A stretch of DNA of 64,000 bases from Gammaproteobacteria bacterium (GTDB taxonomy: Bacteria > Pseudomonadota > Gammaproteobacteria > Xanthomonadales > SZUA-36), in assembly GCA_024277815.1 (NCBI GenBank), contig JAJRUM010000050.1:97693-161692 (forward strand), in the 5' to 3' direction. The position numbers and the translations under genes were made by a program. Numbering within the stretch: position 1 is the stretch's first letter; every line of letters starts with the position of its first letter. The notes under the pieces are model-generated. The model had not been told where the DNA came from and made no database searches. It saw only the letters and a list, made by a program, of their open reading frames with translations. Below, piece after piece: positions 1 through 8,625 of this stretch.

Positions 1-861
1 ACCATCAGAATTCCATTCTCGCTGGCAGTCATGCAGGCGATCGGCGTTGTCGCTGGCGAACATAATTACCTGATACCGCTGGCCAGCGTGGCTGGTGTTG
101 CACGCATGCTGCCTACCGACTATCAGAAATTACTTGAAACCGAATCTCCGGTCTATGAATTTGCCGGCGAGAAGTTCGCAGTCCTGGAGTTGGAACCGCT
201 ACTGGGCGAACCTGCTACACCATTGGGCGATGACACCATCTCCATCCTGATGATCAAAGCCGGCGAGCGGCGTGCCGCATTCCGTGTCCCGCAGCTATTG
301 GGTCATCGCGAGATCATCATCAAGCCCGTTGGGCCACAAATCAGCAGCGTTCCCGGCATCCTCGGCGGTACGATTACGGGTGATGGACAGGTCGTCATTA
401 TTATCGATGCCGGGCCATTGATCCGCCAGGCGCAGATGAGCGGTGCCCGGCCGGCACCACCCATGGAAAGTACAGATATACGGCCAAGGCAACCGTTGGC
501 GCTGGTGGTAGATGACTCAATCACCATGCGTAAGGTGACCTCCCGCGTACTTGAGAATCATAAGTTTGATGTCATCACGGCCAGAGACGGGATTGATGCC
601 ACCGAGCAAATGCATGAGCACATTCCTGACCTGATACTGCTGGATGTAGAAATGCCCCGTATGGATGGTTATGAAGTTGCAGAGTACGTGCGCGCCGATA
701 CCCGGTTGCGGCATATCCCAATCGTGATGATCACCTCACGTGCCGGTGAAAAGCATCGTGAGCGCGGCAAGAAGGCAGGCGCCAATGCCTATCTGTCCAA
801 ACCTTACAAAGAATCAGACCTGATCGCTGAAGTCGATAAATTGCTGGGGCAGGAAGTTTAA
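1..861 (+). CDS. chpA: ChpA/PilL-type hybrid chemosensory kinase, C-terminal part (5' end outside window)
   Basis: The reading frame is open from the first base, so this is the 3' end of a longer gene; the ATG at 31 is internal. Visible domains are a CheW-like adaptor domain (roughly the first 140 residues) and then a full receiver domain. The receiver has the acidic pair in VVDDS, the phospho-acceptor Asp in LLDVEMPRMDG, the Thr/Ser in MITSR and the Lys in LSKPY. A CheA-type kinase ending CheW-receiver is the architecture of ChpA/PilL, which controls type IV pilus twitching and cAMP signalling. The next gene, 4 bases downstream, is a CheW-like ChpC candidate, which supports the assignment. 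A CheV-type CheW-receiver protein is the alternative, but the open frame at the window edge argues against it. Confidence 0.8.
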   Translation, partial: TIRIPFSLAVMQAIGVVAGEHNYLIPLASVAGVARMLPTDYQKLLETESPVYEFAGEKFAVLELEPLLGEPATPLGDDTISILMIKAGERRAAFRVPQLLGHREIIIKPVGPQISSVPGILGGTITGDGQVVIIIDAGPLIRQAQMSGARPAPPMESTDIRPRQPLALVVDDSITMRKVTSRVLENHKFDVITARDGIDATEQMHEHIPDLILLDVEMPRMDGYEVAEYVRADTRLRHIPIVMITSRAGEKHRERGKKAGANAYLSKPYKESDLIAEVDKLLGQEV

Positions 862-865
862 CCTT

Positions 866-1327
866 ATGGCTGAGAAAGAAGTCCGGACCATCATGGCTGC
901 ACTGGCTGAAGGGCACGTATTAATGCCGAACAGTGCGGTCGCTGAAGTGGTTGCCTTTACGACGCTCGAACCATTTAAAGAAGGACCCACCTGGTTGCTG
1001 GGCGAACTGGCCTGGCGCGGCTGGCAGGTACCGGTTATTAACTACCAGCGCCTGATTGATGACAAGGCGGAAGATGTCGTTACGGCGAAGGCGCGTATTC
1101 TGATTGTCAAGACCCTTGGAGAGTCCACCCAGGTTAACTATATCGGGCTGGTCATTCAGGGCTTACCACGCCTCAAAACAGTTACCGCAGCTACCCTGAT
1201 AGAACAAAAAACCAAAAAACTGCCAAAAGCACTTTTCAGCGAAGTCAGTATTGATGACCTGCCCGCCCTGATACCGGAGCTGGGGTACCTGACACGCATC
1301 GTTGAACAAGCGGCTTACGGCAGCTAA
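866..1327 (+). CDS. chpC: CheW-like adaptor, ChpC-type
   Basis: A 153-residue protein consisting of a single CheW-like domain, with a hydrophobic beta-rich core and a W-x-L-L-G-E-L-A-W-R-G segment near residue 45. CheW proteins couple receptors to CheA kinases; ChpC is a CheW homologue of the Pil-Chp system of Pseudomonas. It starts 4 bases after chpA and is probably co-transcribed. Its stop overlaps by 4 bases the stop of rsmE on the opposite strand, so the chp operon ends here. The protein is divergent from canonical CheW, and the ChpC name rests mainly on context. Confidence 0.7.
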   Translation: MAEKEVRTIMAALAEGHVLMPNSAVAEVVAFTTLEPFKEGPTWLLGELAWRGWQVPVINYQRLIDDKAEDVVTAKARILIVKTLGESTQVNYIGLVIQGLPRLKTVTAATLIEQKTKKLPKALFSEVSIDDLPALIPELGYLTRIVEQAAYGS

Positions 1328-2052
1328 AAGTCTCCACCCAGCGCCTGCAGTACGGCAATCGCTGCGGGACCGGCTGATTCGGTCCTGAGCACCCTCGGCC
1401 CCAATGATACTGCTGTCACGCCCTGCCCTGTCATCTGCTCCAGTTCTTCGCTGCTGAAGCCACCCTCCGGACCCACCAACAAGGAAACAGAGCCACCCTC
1501 AATTGTGCAGGTACTGAGCTTGAGCCCTGCACGCGGGTCCAGCACCAACCGCTGGCACCCGTCTTCACCTGCTAGCCAGGTATTCAGCGACACGGACTCC
1601 AGGACCTGTGGCACGACCGCACGCCCACTCTGCTCACAAGCCGCTATCGCAACACCGCGCCAGTGCGCCAGTCGCTTGTCCTTTCGCTGGCCATGCAGGC
1701 GCACTTCTACACGGCTGGAAAACAATGGCTGAATACTGTCAACTCCCAACTCAGTCGCTTTCTGCACTGCATAATCCATACGCTCGCCCCGGCAGATGGC
1801 TTGCACCAGAATAATTCGTAAACCAGATTCCGTATTGACAGCCTCTTTCGCTGTCAACCTGATCCACAGACGATGCCGATCTATGCGCTCGACCTGGCCG
1901 GTGTAATCCTCACCATCACCATTAAACAGCGTGACGGTATCACCCACCGATACCCTCAATACCCGCGCGAGATAGTGGGCTGCCAGCTTTTCTAACTCAA
2001 CGGTGTCACCCACCGCCAGTATTTGTGGTGTAAACACCCGGGATAAACGCAT
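1324..2052 (-). CDS. rsmE: 16S rRNA (uracil-1498-N3)-methyltransferase
   Basis: A 242-residue protein beginning MRLSRVF, with an N-terminal PUA-like RNA-binding domain (HYLARVLRVSVGD...FNGDG) and a C-terminal SPOUT domain. The SPOUT knot signature is clear: residues SLLVGPEGGFS and later SLGPRVLRTESA, which bind S-adenosylmethionine. RsmE methylates N3 of U1498 in 16S rRNA. I chose the ATG at 2052 because family proteins begin with the MR-x-x-R-x-F motif; an upstream in-frame ATG at 2154 would add 34 residues with no family resemblance. The gene is convergent with chpC and divergent from hisN; a shared promoter region lies at 2053-2183. Confidence 0.93.
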   Translation of the reverse strand: MRLSRVFTPQILAVGDTVELEKLAAHYLARVLRVSVGDTVTLFNGDGEDYTGQVERIDRHRLWIRLTAKEAVNTESGLRIILVQAICRGERMDYAVQKATELGVDSIQPLFSSRVEVRLHGQRKDKRLAHWRGVAIAACEQSGRAVVPQVLESVSLNTWLAGEDGCQRLVLDPRAGLKLSTCTIEGGSVSLLVGPEGGFSSEELEQMTGQGVTAVSLGPRVLRTESAGPAAIAVLQALGGDF

Positions 2053-2183
2053 CAGCAGTCTCCTGATGTCTGGGTACAATTGGATTCTGGTATCATGGAG
2101 ATTCACAAGCGGCCTTGCAAGCAACACCGGATGACACCAACATTTCCCTCGCAACAGGGACTGACCTCACGCCAGCAAATATC

Positions 2184-2963
2184 ATGACCAACATCAACCC
2201 CGAAAAGTTTCTCCCCGTTGCCATGGAAGCGATCCAGGCGGCACGTACATTGATCCTGTCATACTACAATGGCAAGTTCGATATTGAGATAAAAGCAGAC
2301 CAGACACCGGTAACAATCGCTGATCGCGGCGCCGAGAAGATTATTCGCCGGACGATCAACCAGTCTTTCCCAACACATGGCATTTTCGGTGAGGAGTATG
2401 GCGCGGATGACAAGCAGACAGAGTTCCTGTGGCTGATAGACCCCATCGATGGCACCAAGAGCTTCATTAAGCGCTATGGCATGTTCTCAACCCAGATTGC
2501 ACTGATGCATGAGGGGGAAATCATCCTCGGCGTGTCCTGTGCGCCGGCAATGAATGAACTGGTGTGGGCAACCCGGGGTGATGGTGCATTTGATGAAAAT
2601 GGTCCACTACACGTCAGCACCGTAAGCAAGGTTGGCCAGGCCAGCATATCCACCGGCAATATCCAGAGCCTGGCCGCAAGTACCCGCTGGCAAGCACTGG
2701 GAAGCATCCTGGCGGACACCAACCGAACCCGTGGCTATGGTGATTACTATCATTATCATCGCTTGGCCGCCGGCCAGTTGGATGCAGTGATTGAATCGGA
2801 CGTCAATATCCTCGATATCGCTGCACTTAGCCTTATCGTCACTGAGGCCGGTGGCGTATTTACAGACCTCGACGGCAAGACGCCAGCCCTGGAGACGCGA
2901 TCCGTACTGGCAGCAACACCACCGCTGTATGCCACATTGTTCGCGGAACTCAACCAGGGCTGA
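2184..2963 (+). CDS. hisN: Inositol-monophosphatase-family phosphatase, probably histidinol-phosphatase
   Basis: A 259-residue IMPase-fold phosphatase. The metal-binding motifs are present: GEEYG, then WLIDPIDGTKSF, and the C-terminal motif in VNILDIAALSLIVTEAGG. The combination DPIDGTKSFI with the HYHRLAAGQLDAVIE segment resembles HisN-type histidinol-phosphatases more than SuhB. HisN removes phosphate from L-histidinol phosphate in histidine synthesis. The ATG at 2184 fits family length; an in-frame ATG at 2115 would add 23 unmatched residues. It stands first in a run with nudE and cysQ. The exact substrate is inferred; a general sugar or nucleotide phosphatase is possible. Confidence 0.75.
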   Translation: MTNINPEKFLPVAMEAIQAARTLILSYYNGKFDIEIKADQTPVTIADRGAEKIIRRTINQSFPTHGIFGEEYGADDKQTEFLWLIDPIDGTKSFIKRYGMFSTQIALMHEGEIILGVSCAPAMNELVWATRGDGAFDENGPLHVSTVSKVGQASISTGNIQSLAASTRWQALGSILADTNRTRGYGDYYHYHRLAAGQLDAVIESDVNILDIAALSLIVTEAGGVFTDLDGKTPALETRSVLAATPPLYATLFAELNQG

Positions 2964-2969
2964 CCCGCC

Positions 2970-3521
2970 ATGCCGAAACTTCCAATCATCCACGCGAGCC
3001 GCGAACAGGCGCCAGGCAAGAGATTCAGGATCGAGCAACTGGATCTGGAATTCAGTAATGGTGAAAGGCGCATCTACGAACGTCTGTGCAGTCGCGGTCT
3101 GGGTGCAGTGATCGTCGTGCCAATGATTGACGCTGATACCGTACTGCTGGTCAGTGAGTATGCCGCCGGCCTGCACCACTATGAACTCGGCCTGGTCAAG
3201 GGACGCCTCGAGCAGGGCGAGACCGTACTGGAGGGCGCTGAAAGAGAACTCAAGGAAGAAGCTGGCTACGGCGCACACGACCTGCTTGAACTCACCGCAT
3301 TAAGCCTCGCTCCGGGTTATATGAGCCATACAACCCACGTCGTACTGGCGCAAAACCTGTACGCAGAGAAACTGGCCGGTGACGAACCCGAAGAACTGGA
3401 AATTGTGCCCTGGCCGCTGGCTGACCTGCACTCGCTGGTCCAACGGCCCGATTGTACCGAGGGCCGTAGCATTGCCGCCCTTTATATTGCCCGCGACTAC
3501 CTGCAACAGGAAGTGAAGTAA
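2970..3521 (+). CDS. nudE: ADP compounds hydrolase NudE (Nudix)
   Basis: A 183-residue Nudix hydrolase. The Nudix box runs from GLVKGRLEQGE through ERELKEEAGYG (about residues 71-95), giving the G-x5-E-x7-R-E-U-x-E-E pattern. NudE hydrolyses ADP-ribose, NADH, Ap3A and related ADP compounds. The N-terminal half and the LAPGYMSHTTHVVLAQ segment after the box match NudE rather than NudF. It lies 6 bases after hisN, and its TAA stop overlaps the ATG of cysQ by one base (TAATG). nudE-cysQ adjacency is common in gammaproteobacteria and supports both names. Confidence 0.9.
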   Translation: MPKLPIIHASREQAPGKRFRIEQLDLEFSNGERRIYERLCSRGLGAVIVVPMIDADTVLLVSEYAAGLHHYELGLVKGRLEQGETVLEGAERELKEEAGYGAHDLLELTALSLAPGYMSHTTHVVLAQNLYAEKLAGDEPEELEIVPWPLADLHSLVQRPDCTEGRSIAALYIARDYLQQEVK

Positions 3522-4336
3522 TGCTGAACTCTGATATTGAATCTGATCTTGCCCGCCTTGTTGACATCAGCCGTCGCGCCGGTGCCACCATTCTGGAGTG
3601 GTATGACGGCGACATGGGTATTTCCGTTAAAGCCGACAGTTCGCCACTGACCAAAGCCGACATTGCCAGCCACGAACTGATCAACGCAGCACTGACAAAA
3701 CACTGGCCGGATATCCCCGTGCTGTCAGAGGAGTCCGCGGAGATCCCCTGGCAAACACGCCAAAGCTGGCAGCAATACTGGTTAGTTGACCCTTTGGATG
3801 GCACCAAAGAATTTATCAACAGAAACGGTGAATTCACGGTTAATATCGCCCTGATTCAGAATCACAAACCGGTGCTGGGAATCGTTTATGTACCCGTTAC
3901 CGGGCTTTGCTATTTTGGAGCCCGCAACTTTGGAGGCTGGCGCCAGGACAACGACAAGCCCGCGATCGCCATTGAAGTAAGGCAACCCGCTGCGGAACCA
4001 GCGGTGGTGGTTGGCAGTCGCTCACATGCCAACCCCGAACTCGCCAGCCAGCTCAACCAACTCGGCCCGCATGAATTGATCAGCATGGGCAGTTCACTGA
4101 AATTTTGCCATGTTGCTGAAGGTCTGGCAGATTTCTACCCACGCCTGGGCCCTACTTCCGAGTGGGATACAGCCGCCGCTCAAGCGGTAGTTGAAGCCGC
4201 AGGCGGCCAGGTGGTTACCGCTGATGGCAGGCCATTGAGTTACAACACTAAAGCGTCCTACCTGAACCCGTTTTTCTTCGTCTTCGGAGACCCGGCAAGA
4301 GAATGGTTGTGGCCATTTCAGGATACGGCGCAATAG
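3521..4336 (+). CDS. cysQ: 3'(2'),5'-bisphosphate nucleotidase CysQ
   Basis: A 271-residue IMPase-superfamily enzyme that removes the 3' phosphate from PAP/PAPS, clearing the by-product of sulfate assimilation. Metal-site motifs are SEES (residues 69-72), VDPLDGTKEFINRNGEF and the late SEWDTAAAQAVVEAAGG. The DPLDGTKEF sequence with SMGSSLKFCHVAEG is characteristic of CysQ. Translation is coupled to nudE through a one-base stop/start overlap. It is the second IMPase-fold gene in this three-gene run after hisN. Confidence 0.92.
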   Translation: MLNSDIESDLARLVDISRRAGATILEWYDGDMGISVKADSSPLTKADIASHELINAALTKHWPDIPVLSEESAEIPWQTRQSWQQYWLVDPLDGTKEFINRNGEFTVNIALIQNHKPVLGIVYVPVTGLCYFGARNFGGWRQDNDKPAIAIEVRQPAAEPAVVVGSRSHANPELASQLNQLGPHELISMGSSLKFCHVAEGLADFYPRLGPTSEWDTAAAQAVVEAAGGQVVTADGRPLSYNTKASYLNPFFFVFGDPAREWLWPFQDTAQ

Positions 4337-4492
4337 CCAGATTCATACCAGCAGCCAGATTTTATACAATATTTCCGGGACTGCGCCGGCTTGACGCAGA
4401 GGATTTCAGAGGGTATAAACTGCACAACCCTCCTGTGGGGCTTGCCCAAAAAATACAACGATCGAGAAAAATAATAATAATTGCAGGAACGT

Positions 4493-4515
4493 AAGCGGCT
4501 TCGGCCGCTTTTTTT
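4493..4515 (+). terminator. Rho-independent terminator after the hisN-nudE-cysQ run
   Basis: A 7-bp GC-rich stem (4493-4499 with 4504-4510) closes a TTCG tetraloop, the especially stable C(UUCG)G type, and is followed by a run of T to 4515. It lies about 155 bases after the cysQ stop and upstream of the next gene. It also argues against the in-frame start at 4481 for that gene, which would place the terminator inside the coding region. Confidence 0.85.
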
Positions 4516-4570
4516 ACACACGCAAAAAAATGCAAACGAATCGCAGCAACCTGTCGGGGCTTACCAGGCA

Positions 4571-5308
4571 ATGAATCAACCCAGGCTTAGAAAATGGCAA
4601 AGAATAATTTTGCCTGTTGTGCCCATCATGCTCGGCCTGTTCTATTTCGGCAGGTACTACATGGCCGATGAACTGGTCTATGCCAACTACCAGGTAGAGG
4701 CGCTACAGAAGGATCTGCAAGCCAGCCTCGAACAACTGGAGATGGCCACAACGAGTATCACCAATGCAGAACGCGAAGCCGATGTACTGCGCCACGCCAA
4801 CGCATTGCTGCGGGAATCTGAGCGGCACCGCCAGGATGAAATCGCCAGTCTGCAGGCAGACCTGGCTTTTTATCGACGCCTCGGCGGGGCCAACGGCTCA
4901 CAAGCCGCACTGGCAGTCCATCACATGGAATTACAGGCCACCCGTTCCCCACGCGTATTTCTTCTGGCCTTTACGCTGACACAGAATTTGCGTTGGGCGT
5001 CAGGTATTTCCGGGCAGGTGCTAATCACTGTGGACGGCATTCAAAATGATGTTGCCAGGCAGCTTGATGACCAGCGACTGCTGGCTGAAACCGCAGACCC
5101 CTTGAAGTTCAACTTTAAGTATTTTCAGCAATTTGAACACCTGATAACCTTGCCAGACGGTTTTTCAGCAGACCGTCTTACCATTCGTCTGACGTCTCGC
5201 GGCCTGCGCACCGATGTCGAGCGGTCAACACGCTGGGAGGACATGTTTATTCAGAAGGAGTCAAGTGAAGTTTCCGGGTTAACAGACAATCCGGATGACG
5301 AAGATTGA
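4571..5308 (+). CDS. DUF6776-type membrane-anchored coiled-coil protein
   Basis: A 245-residue protein of unknown function. It has one N-terminal transmembrane segment (about residues 14-33, IILPVVPIMLGLFYFG), then a predicted coiled coil of about 70 residues (YQVEALQKDLQASLEQLEMA...), then a globular beta-rich domain. This matches a family seen near erpA in gammaproteobacteria, often beside bactofilins; no bactofilin gene is present here. The ATG at 4571 is preferred because an earlier start at 4481 would read through the terminator hairpin. It is followed 52 bases later by erpA. Confidence 0.65.
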   Translation: MNQPRLRKWQRIILPVVPIMLGLFYFGRYYMADELVYANYQVEALQKDLQASLEQLEMATTSITNAEREADVLRHANALLRESERHRQDEIASLQADLAFYRRLGGANGSQAALAVHHMELQATRSPRVFLLAFTLTQNLRWASGISGQVLITVDGIQNDVARQLDDQRLLAETADPLKFNFKYFQQFEHLITLPDGFSADRLTIRLTSRGLRTDVERSTRWEDMFIQKESSEVSGLTDNPDDED

Positions 5309-5360
5309 AAAAGCCGGTCTGAACCGCCATAGTTACCACTCACTACTGAACTGAAGCCCT

Positions 5361-5708
5361 ATGCAAAACGAAATTCCAACAGACGCAATCAAATTCACAG
5401 ATGCTGCCGCCAGAAAAGTTATGGAACTGATCATGGAAGAGCACAATCCGGAATTGAAATTACGTGTCTACATCTCCGGCGGGGGATGCTCCGGATTTCA
5501 GTATGGCTTCACTTTCGATGAGGAAAGTGGTGACGACGATATTGCTATCAACAACGAGGGCGTAACGCTGCTGGTCGACCCGATGAGTTTCCAATACCTG
5601 ATCGGTGCCGAAGTAGACTACACCGAGAACCTGCAGGGTGCGCAGTTTGTCATCCGTAACCCCAATGCTGCAACCACTTGTGGGTGCGGTTCTTCTTTCT
5701 CAATCTGA
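5361..5708 (+). CDS. erpA: Iron-sulfur cluster insertion protein ErpA
   Basis: A 115-residue A-type Fe-S carrier. The three cluster-binding cysteines are in [11 protein letters not shown] and the C-terminal [11 protein letters not shown]. The sequence [20 protein letters not shown] is typical of ErpA rather than IscA or SufA. ErpA delivers [4Fe-4S] clusters to apo-proteins, including isoprenoid synthesis and respiratory enzymes. It is probably co-transcribed with nudC, which starts 9 bases later. Length and termini are normal for the family. Confidence 0.95.
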   Translation: MQNEIPTDAIKFTDAAARKVMELIMEEHNPELKLRVYISGGGCSGFQYGFTFDEESGDDDIAINNEGVTLLVDPMSFQYLIGAEVDYTENLQGAQFVIRNPNAATTCGCGSSFSI

Positions 5709-5717
5709 ATTCAGGCA

Positions 5718-6695
5718 ATGGCTACTGGCATGGATCACCTGGCACGCTCCAGACTGAACCAGTTTACCGCCGTGCGTCTCGATCGGGACGTTGAGCGGCG
5801 GGATGATCCCGAGTGGGTAGCCGCCTCGCTGGCCCGGCCCGGAACCCGCTTCGTACCGTTGTGGCGTAGCCGCAGCCTGCTCGAGCATGGCATTGACGAC
5901 ACCATCGCAATTTACCTGTCGCTTGCCGAACTGACCGAACCAGACCGCATTCAGCCACCCACCCTGCTGGGCAATGATGGTGTACGTGATTATTACGCGG
6001 TATCAGTGACGGATGCCCAGAAAGACGATATTCACATCCATTTCCCGAACGCACGCTTTACTGACCTGCGTCGTGCCTCCATCAACATGGCCGCCAAACA
6101 TGCGGGTATCCTGGCTTACGCCAAGGCCCTGCACTACTGGCAACACCGCCACGCATTCTGTGGCGTGTGTGGGCACCCGAACCGCTTACGCTCTGCCGGC
6201 CACCGCATGGCCTGCAGTAACGAAGAGTGCGCTCGGGAGACTTTCCCACGCATCGACCCGGCAATTATCGTACTGGTCACTCACGAAGACGCCTGCCTGC
6301 TGGGGCACAACGCTAACTGGCCACCAAAAATATTTTCCACTTTGGCCGGGTTTGTGGAACCCGGCGAAAGCCTCGAAGATGCGGTGGTCCGGGAAGTCTA
6401 TGAAGAGGCTCAAGTGCGCCTGACTGATATTCGCTATGTTTCCTCCCAGCCCTGGCCATTCCCGGCCTCTGCAATGTGCGGTTTTTACGCCGAAGCCCAG
6501 AACCGCAACAGCGGTGTCAGCGAAGAGGTTGTAGAAACACGTTGGTTTACGGTTGAAACACTGTCGCGCGCCGTGCTGGACAACGAGGTCCGTTTGTCAC
6601 CTCCGGTCTCCATCGCTTTCAGGTTGCTGGCTGACTGGTTCCGGAACCATGGCGGCGGTGACCTGGAGGATCTGGTACGCCGGCAACGCCGGTGA
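5718..6695 (+). CDS. nudC: NAD+ diphosphatase / NAD-capped RNA decapping Nudix enzyme
   Basis: A 325-residue protein with the NudC layout: an N-terminal domain, a four-cysteine zinc ribbon (CGVCGHPN...MACSNEEC, about residues 150-174) and a Nudix domain. The Nudix box runs from GFVEPGESLEDAVVREVYEEAQV. The downstream SQPWPFPASAMCGF motif is the NADH-specific SQPWPFPxS signature. The family hydrolyses NAD(H) to NMN(H) and AMP and removes NAD caps from RNA. An internal ATG 4 codons later is an equally possible start. It sits directly after erpA. Confidence 0.93.
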   Translation: MATGMDHLARSRLNQFTAVRLDRDVERRDDPEWVAASLARPGTRFVPLWRSRSLLEHGIDDTIAIYLSLAELTEPDRIQPPTLLGNDGVRDYYAVSVTDAQKDDIHIHFPNARFTDLRRASINMAAKHAGILAYAKALHYWQHRHAFCGVCGHPNRLRSAGHRMACSNEECARETFPRIDPAIIVLVTHEDACLLGHNANWPPKIFSTLAGFVEPGESLEDAVVREVYEEAQVRLTDIRYVSSQPWPFPASAMCGFYAEAQNRNSGVSEEVVETRWFTVETLSRAVLDNEVRLSPPVSIAFRLLADWFRNHGGGDLEDLVRRQRR

Positions 6696-6769
6696 CTTGC
6701 CCAACCAACCTGTTAGAATAGACTCACTGCCGCAGTGGGTGACGGCAATCACAGGAAGGGCGTGGCCCA

Positions 6770-7651
6770 ATGACCATTATTTCGATACTGATCTCATTTG
6801 CACTTTGTCATTTTGTGCGTGAGTTGCAGCAATTGCGGCGTTTTGAATGGGTAACTTCATTCACCCGCCACTGTAACGACATGCTCAAAAGTGTGCCAGG
6901 CTGGTCTGGCGCCACCGGCTTTCTTGTAATACTTGGCCTGCCCCTTTTAGCAGCCTACCTGGTCAATAGCCTTTTGTTTTCAGGGCTTGGCCACATCGGC
7001 CACTTTTTGTTTGCCATTGCTGTACTGATCTATACCTTCGGCCCAAGGGACCTGGATATCGACGTGCGCAGCGTGATCCGGGCAGATGATGAAGAACAAC
7101 GGATGAAGGCGCTGGAAACACTGCTCGGCGGCCCTGTACCGAAGAGCGAAGACAAATGCCAGGCAGCCGCCATTGATGCTGTCTTCAGTAGCGCCCTGAA
7201 ACGCTGGTTTGGAATTATCTTCTGGTTCGCGGTACTCGGTATTTATGGTGCACTGCTGTACCGGCTTGCCAACTGGCTGATCGATGGTGATTTCGGGCTC
7301 CATGAAGAACAAAAAGCGCTGATCAGTCGTTTGTGCCAACTGCTGGATTGGCCGGTTGCGCAACTCCTCACACTGTCCCTGGCTATCGCCACAGATTTTG
7401 ATTCCGTCTATCGGGCCTGGAGGAAGTACCACGATGAACGCGGCCATAGCCTGTTTGAGGGCAACAACCAGTTCCTGTTAACCAGCGCCCGTACTATCGT
7501 AATGAGTGGTCACGCCATTAAGGATGGTTATGCCGACCAGATCCAGGGGCCTATGGTAGCGATCAAGCTGTCTATGGACCTGGTATGGCGCTCGCTAGGC
7601 GTCTGGGCCACTGTGCTGGCCATACTGTTGCTGGTCAACGTGATCGCATGA
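6770..7651 (+). CDS. ampE: AmpE/CobD-like inner-membrane protein
   Basis: A 293-residue integral membrane protein with hydrophobic segments near residues 1-15, 45-65, 72-90, 143-165 and 275-293. It has the family signature KRWFGIIFWFAVLGIYGALLYRL; the F-W-x-x-L-G-x-x-G-A-L-L-Y-R-L core is shared by AmpE and CobD/CbiB. AmpE is named for the beta-lactamase regulatory ampDE locus; its biochemical role is unclear. No ampD is beside it. The stop overlaps the next ATG by 4 bases (ATGA), coupling it to a BtuF-like cobalamin-binding protein, so a cobalamin role (CobD-like) deserves thought, although the length and sequence suit AmpE better. Confidence 0.7.
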   Translation: MTIISILISFALCHFVRELQQLRRFEWVTSFTRHCNDMLKSVPGWSGATGFLVILGLPLLAAYLVNSLLFSGLGHIGHFLFAIAVLIYTFGPRDLDIDVRSVIRADDEEQRMKALETLLGGPVPKSEDKCQAAAIDAVFSSALKRWFGIIFWFAVLGIYGALLYRLANWLIDGDFGLHEEQKALISRLCQLLDWPVAQLLTLSLAIATDFDSVYRAWRKYHDERGHSLFEGNNQFLLTSARTIVMSGHAIKDGYADQIQGPMVAIKLSMDLVWRSLGVWATVLAILLLVNVIA

Positions 7652-8625
7652 CGGAACTACCTGCCGGTTCTTGCCGCGCACGCTTCCTCTGTAACTGGAG
7701 CCCACCGTCCACCACAACACTGGTGGTATTTGTCGCCAGCCTGCTGGTTGCGGTAACCGCAGTGCCGCAAACCAGCATGGCTGATATTACTTTGCAACAG
7801 GCTAATGGTGGCGTCCTCAAGCTCCCGGCACCGGCCGGACGTATCATCACGCTGGCACCAAACCTTGCCGAGTTGGTATTCGCAGCAGGTGCAGGTGAAC
7901 AGCTAAAAGCAGTGGTCGAATATAGCGATTACCCGCCGCCGGTTGTGCAAATACCGCGCATCGGCAATGCTTTCCGGATCGACCTTGAACGTATTGTTCA
8001 GCTGCAACCGGACCTGGTGATTGCCTGGAAGTCGGGTAACCCACAAACTGCACTGGCGAAGCTGGAACAGCTGGGTATTACCGTCTGGCAAATTGAGATC
8101 ACCCGGCCGGAAGAGATTGCCGACGCCATCGAGAATATCTCTATCGCTGCGGGTACCCGGGATCATGGCCGGCCTGTGGCTCAGAAGCTGCGCAGCAGAC
8201 TTTCAGTACTGTCTGCACAGAATGCCGGCAAAATGCCGGTGGATTATTTTTATCAGGTTGCAGCCCAGCCACTGTATACCATCAACGGCCAACACATCAT
8301 CAGCCGTAGCATGGAGGTCTGTGGCGGCCACAACATATTTGCTGACCTGCCGGCGCTGGCACCACAAATCAGCCGTGAGTCCGTTATCCTGGCCAACCCG
8401 CAAGCGATGATCGCGCCGGACATTCCAGGGGATACGCCCGCATTGCAAACGTGGCTCAACTGGCCCCGTTTGCAGGCAGTCGGGAACGGGGCCATGCTGT
8501 ACCTGCCGGCCGATGGCATCAGCCGTGCTGCACCCCGCTTGCTGGATAGCATAGAATTGGCCTGTAAACTTCTGGATAAAGTGCGCAGCCACCAACCCGT
8601 TAACCCTGTAAGGGAACAACAATGA
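7648..8625 (+). CDS. btuF: Periplasmic cobalamin-binding protein, BtuF-like
   Basis: A 325-residue helical-backbone metal-receptor protein. Residues 1-45 contain a hydrophobic export signal (TTTLVVFVASLLVAVTAV). The mature part has the BtuF/FhuD fold landmarks: AGRIITLAPNLAELVFAAGAGEQL, then YPPPVVQIPRIGNAFRIDLERIVQLQPDLVIAW. The family captures vitamin B12 or corrinoids in the periplasm for an ABC importer; no btuCD genes are nearby. The ATG at 7648 overlaps the ampE stop as ATGA, and its own stop overlaps the DUF819 start, so three membrane/transport genes are coupled. Binding of another metal chelate is possible. Confidence 0.75.
   Translation: MTELPAGSCRARFLCNWSPPSTTTLVVFVASLLVAVTAVPQTSMADITLQQANGGVLKLPAPAGRIITLAPNLAELVFAAGAGEQLKAVVEYSDYPPPVVQIPRIGNAFRIDLERIVQLQPDLVIAWKSGNPQTALAKLEQLGITVWQIEITRPEEIADAIENISIAAGTRDHGRPVAQKLRSRLSVLSAQNAGKMPVDYFYQVAAQPLYTINGQHIISRSMEVCGGHNIFADLPALAPQISRESVILANPQAMIAPDIPGDTPALQTWLNWPRLQAVGNGAMLYLPADGISRAAPRLLDSIELACKLLDKVRSHQPVNPVREQQ

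Noticed and set aside
2607..3278. 223-codon open frame on the minus strand across hisN and nudE
   Set aside because: Antisense to two well-supported enzymes with intact motifs; no family resemblance in the translation.
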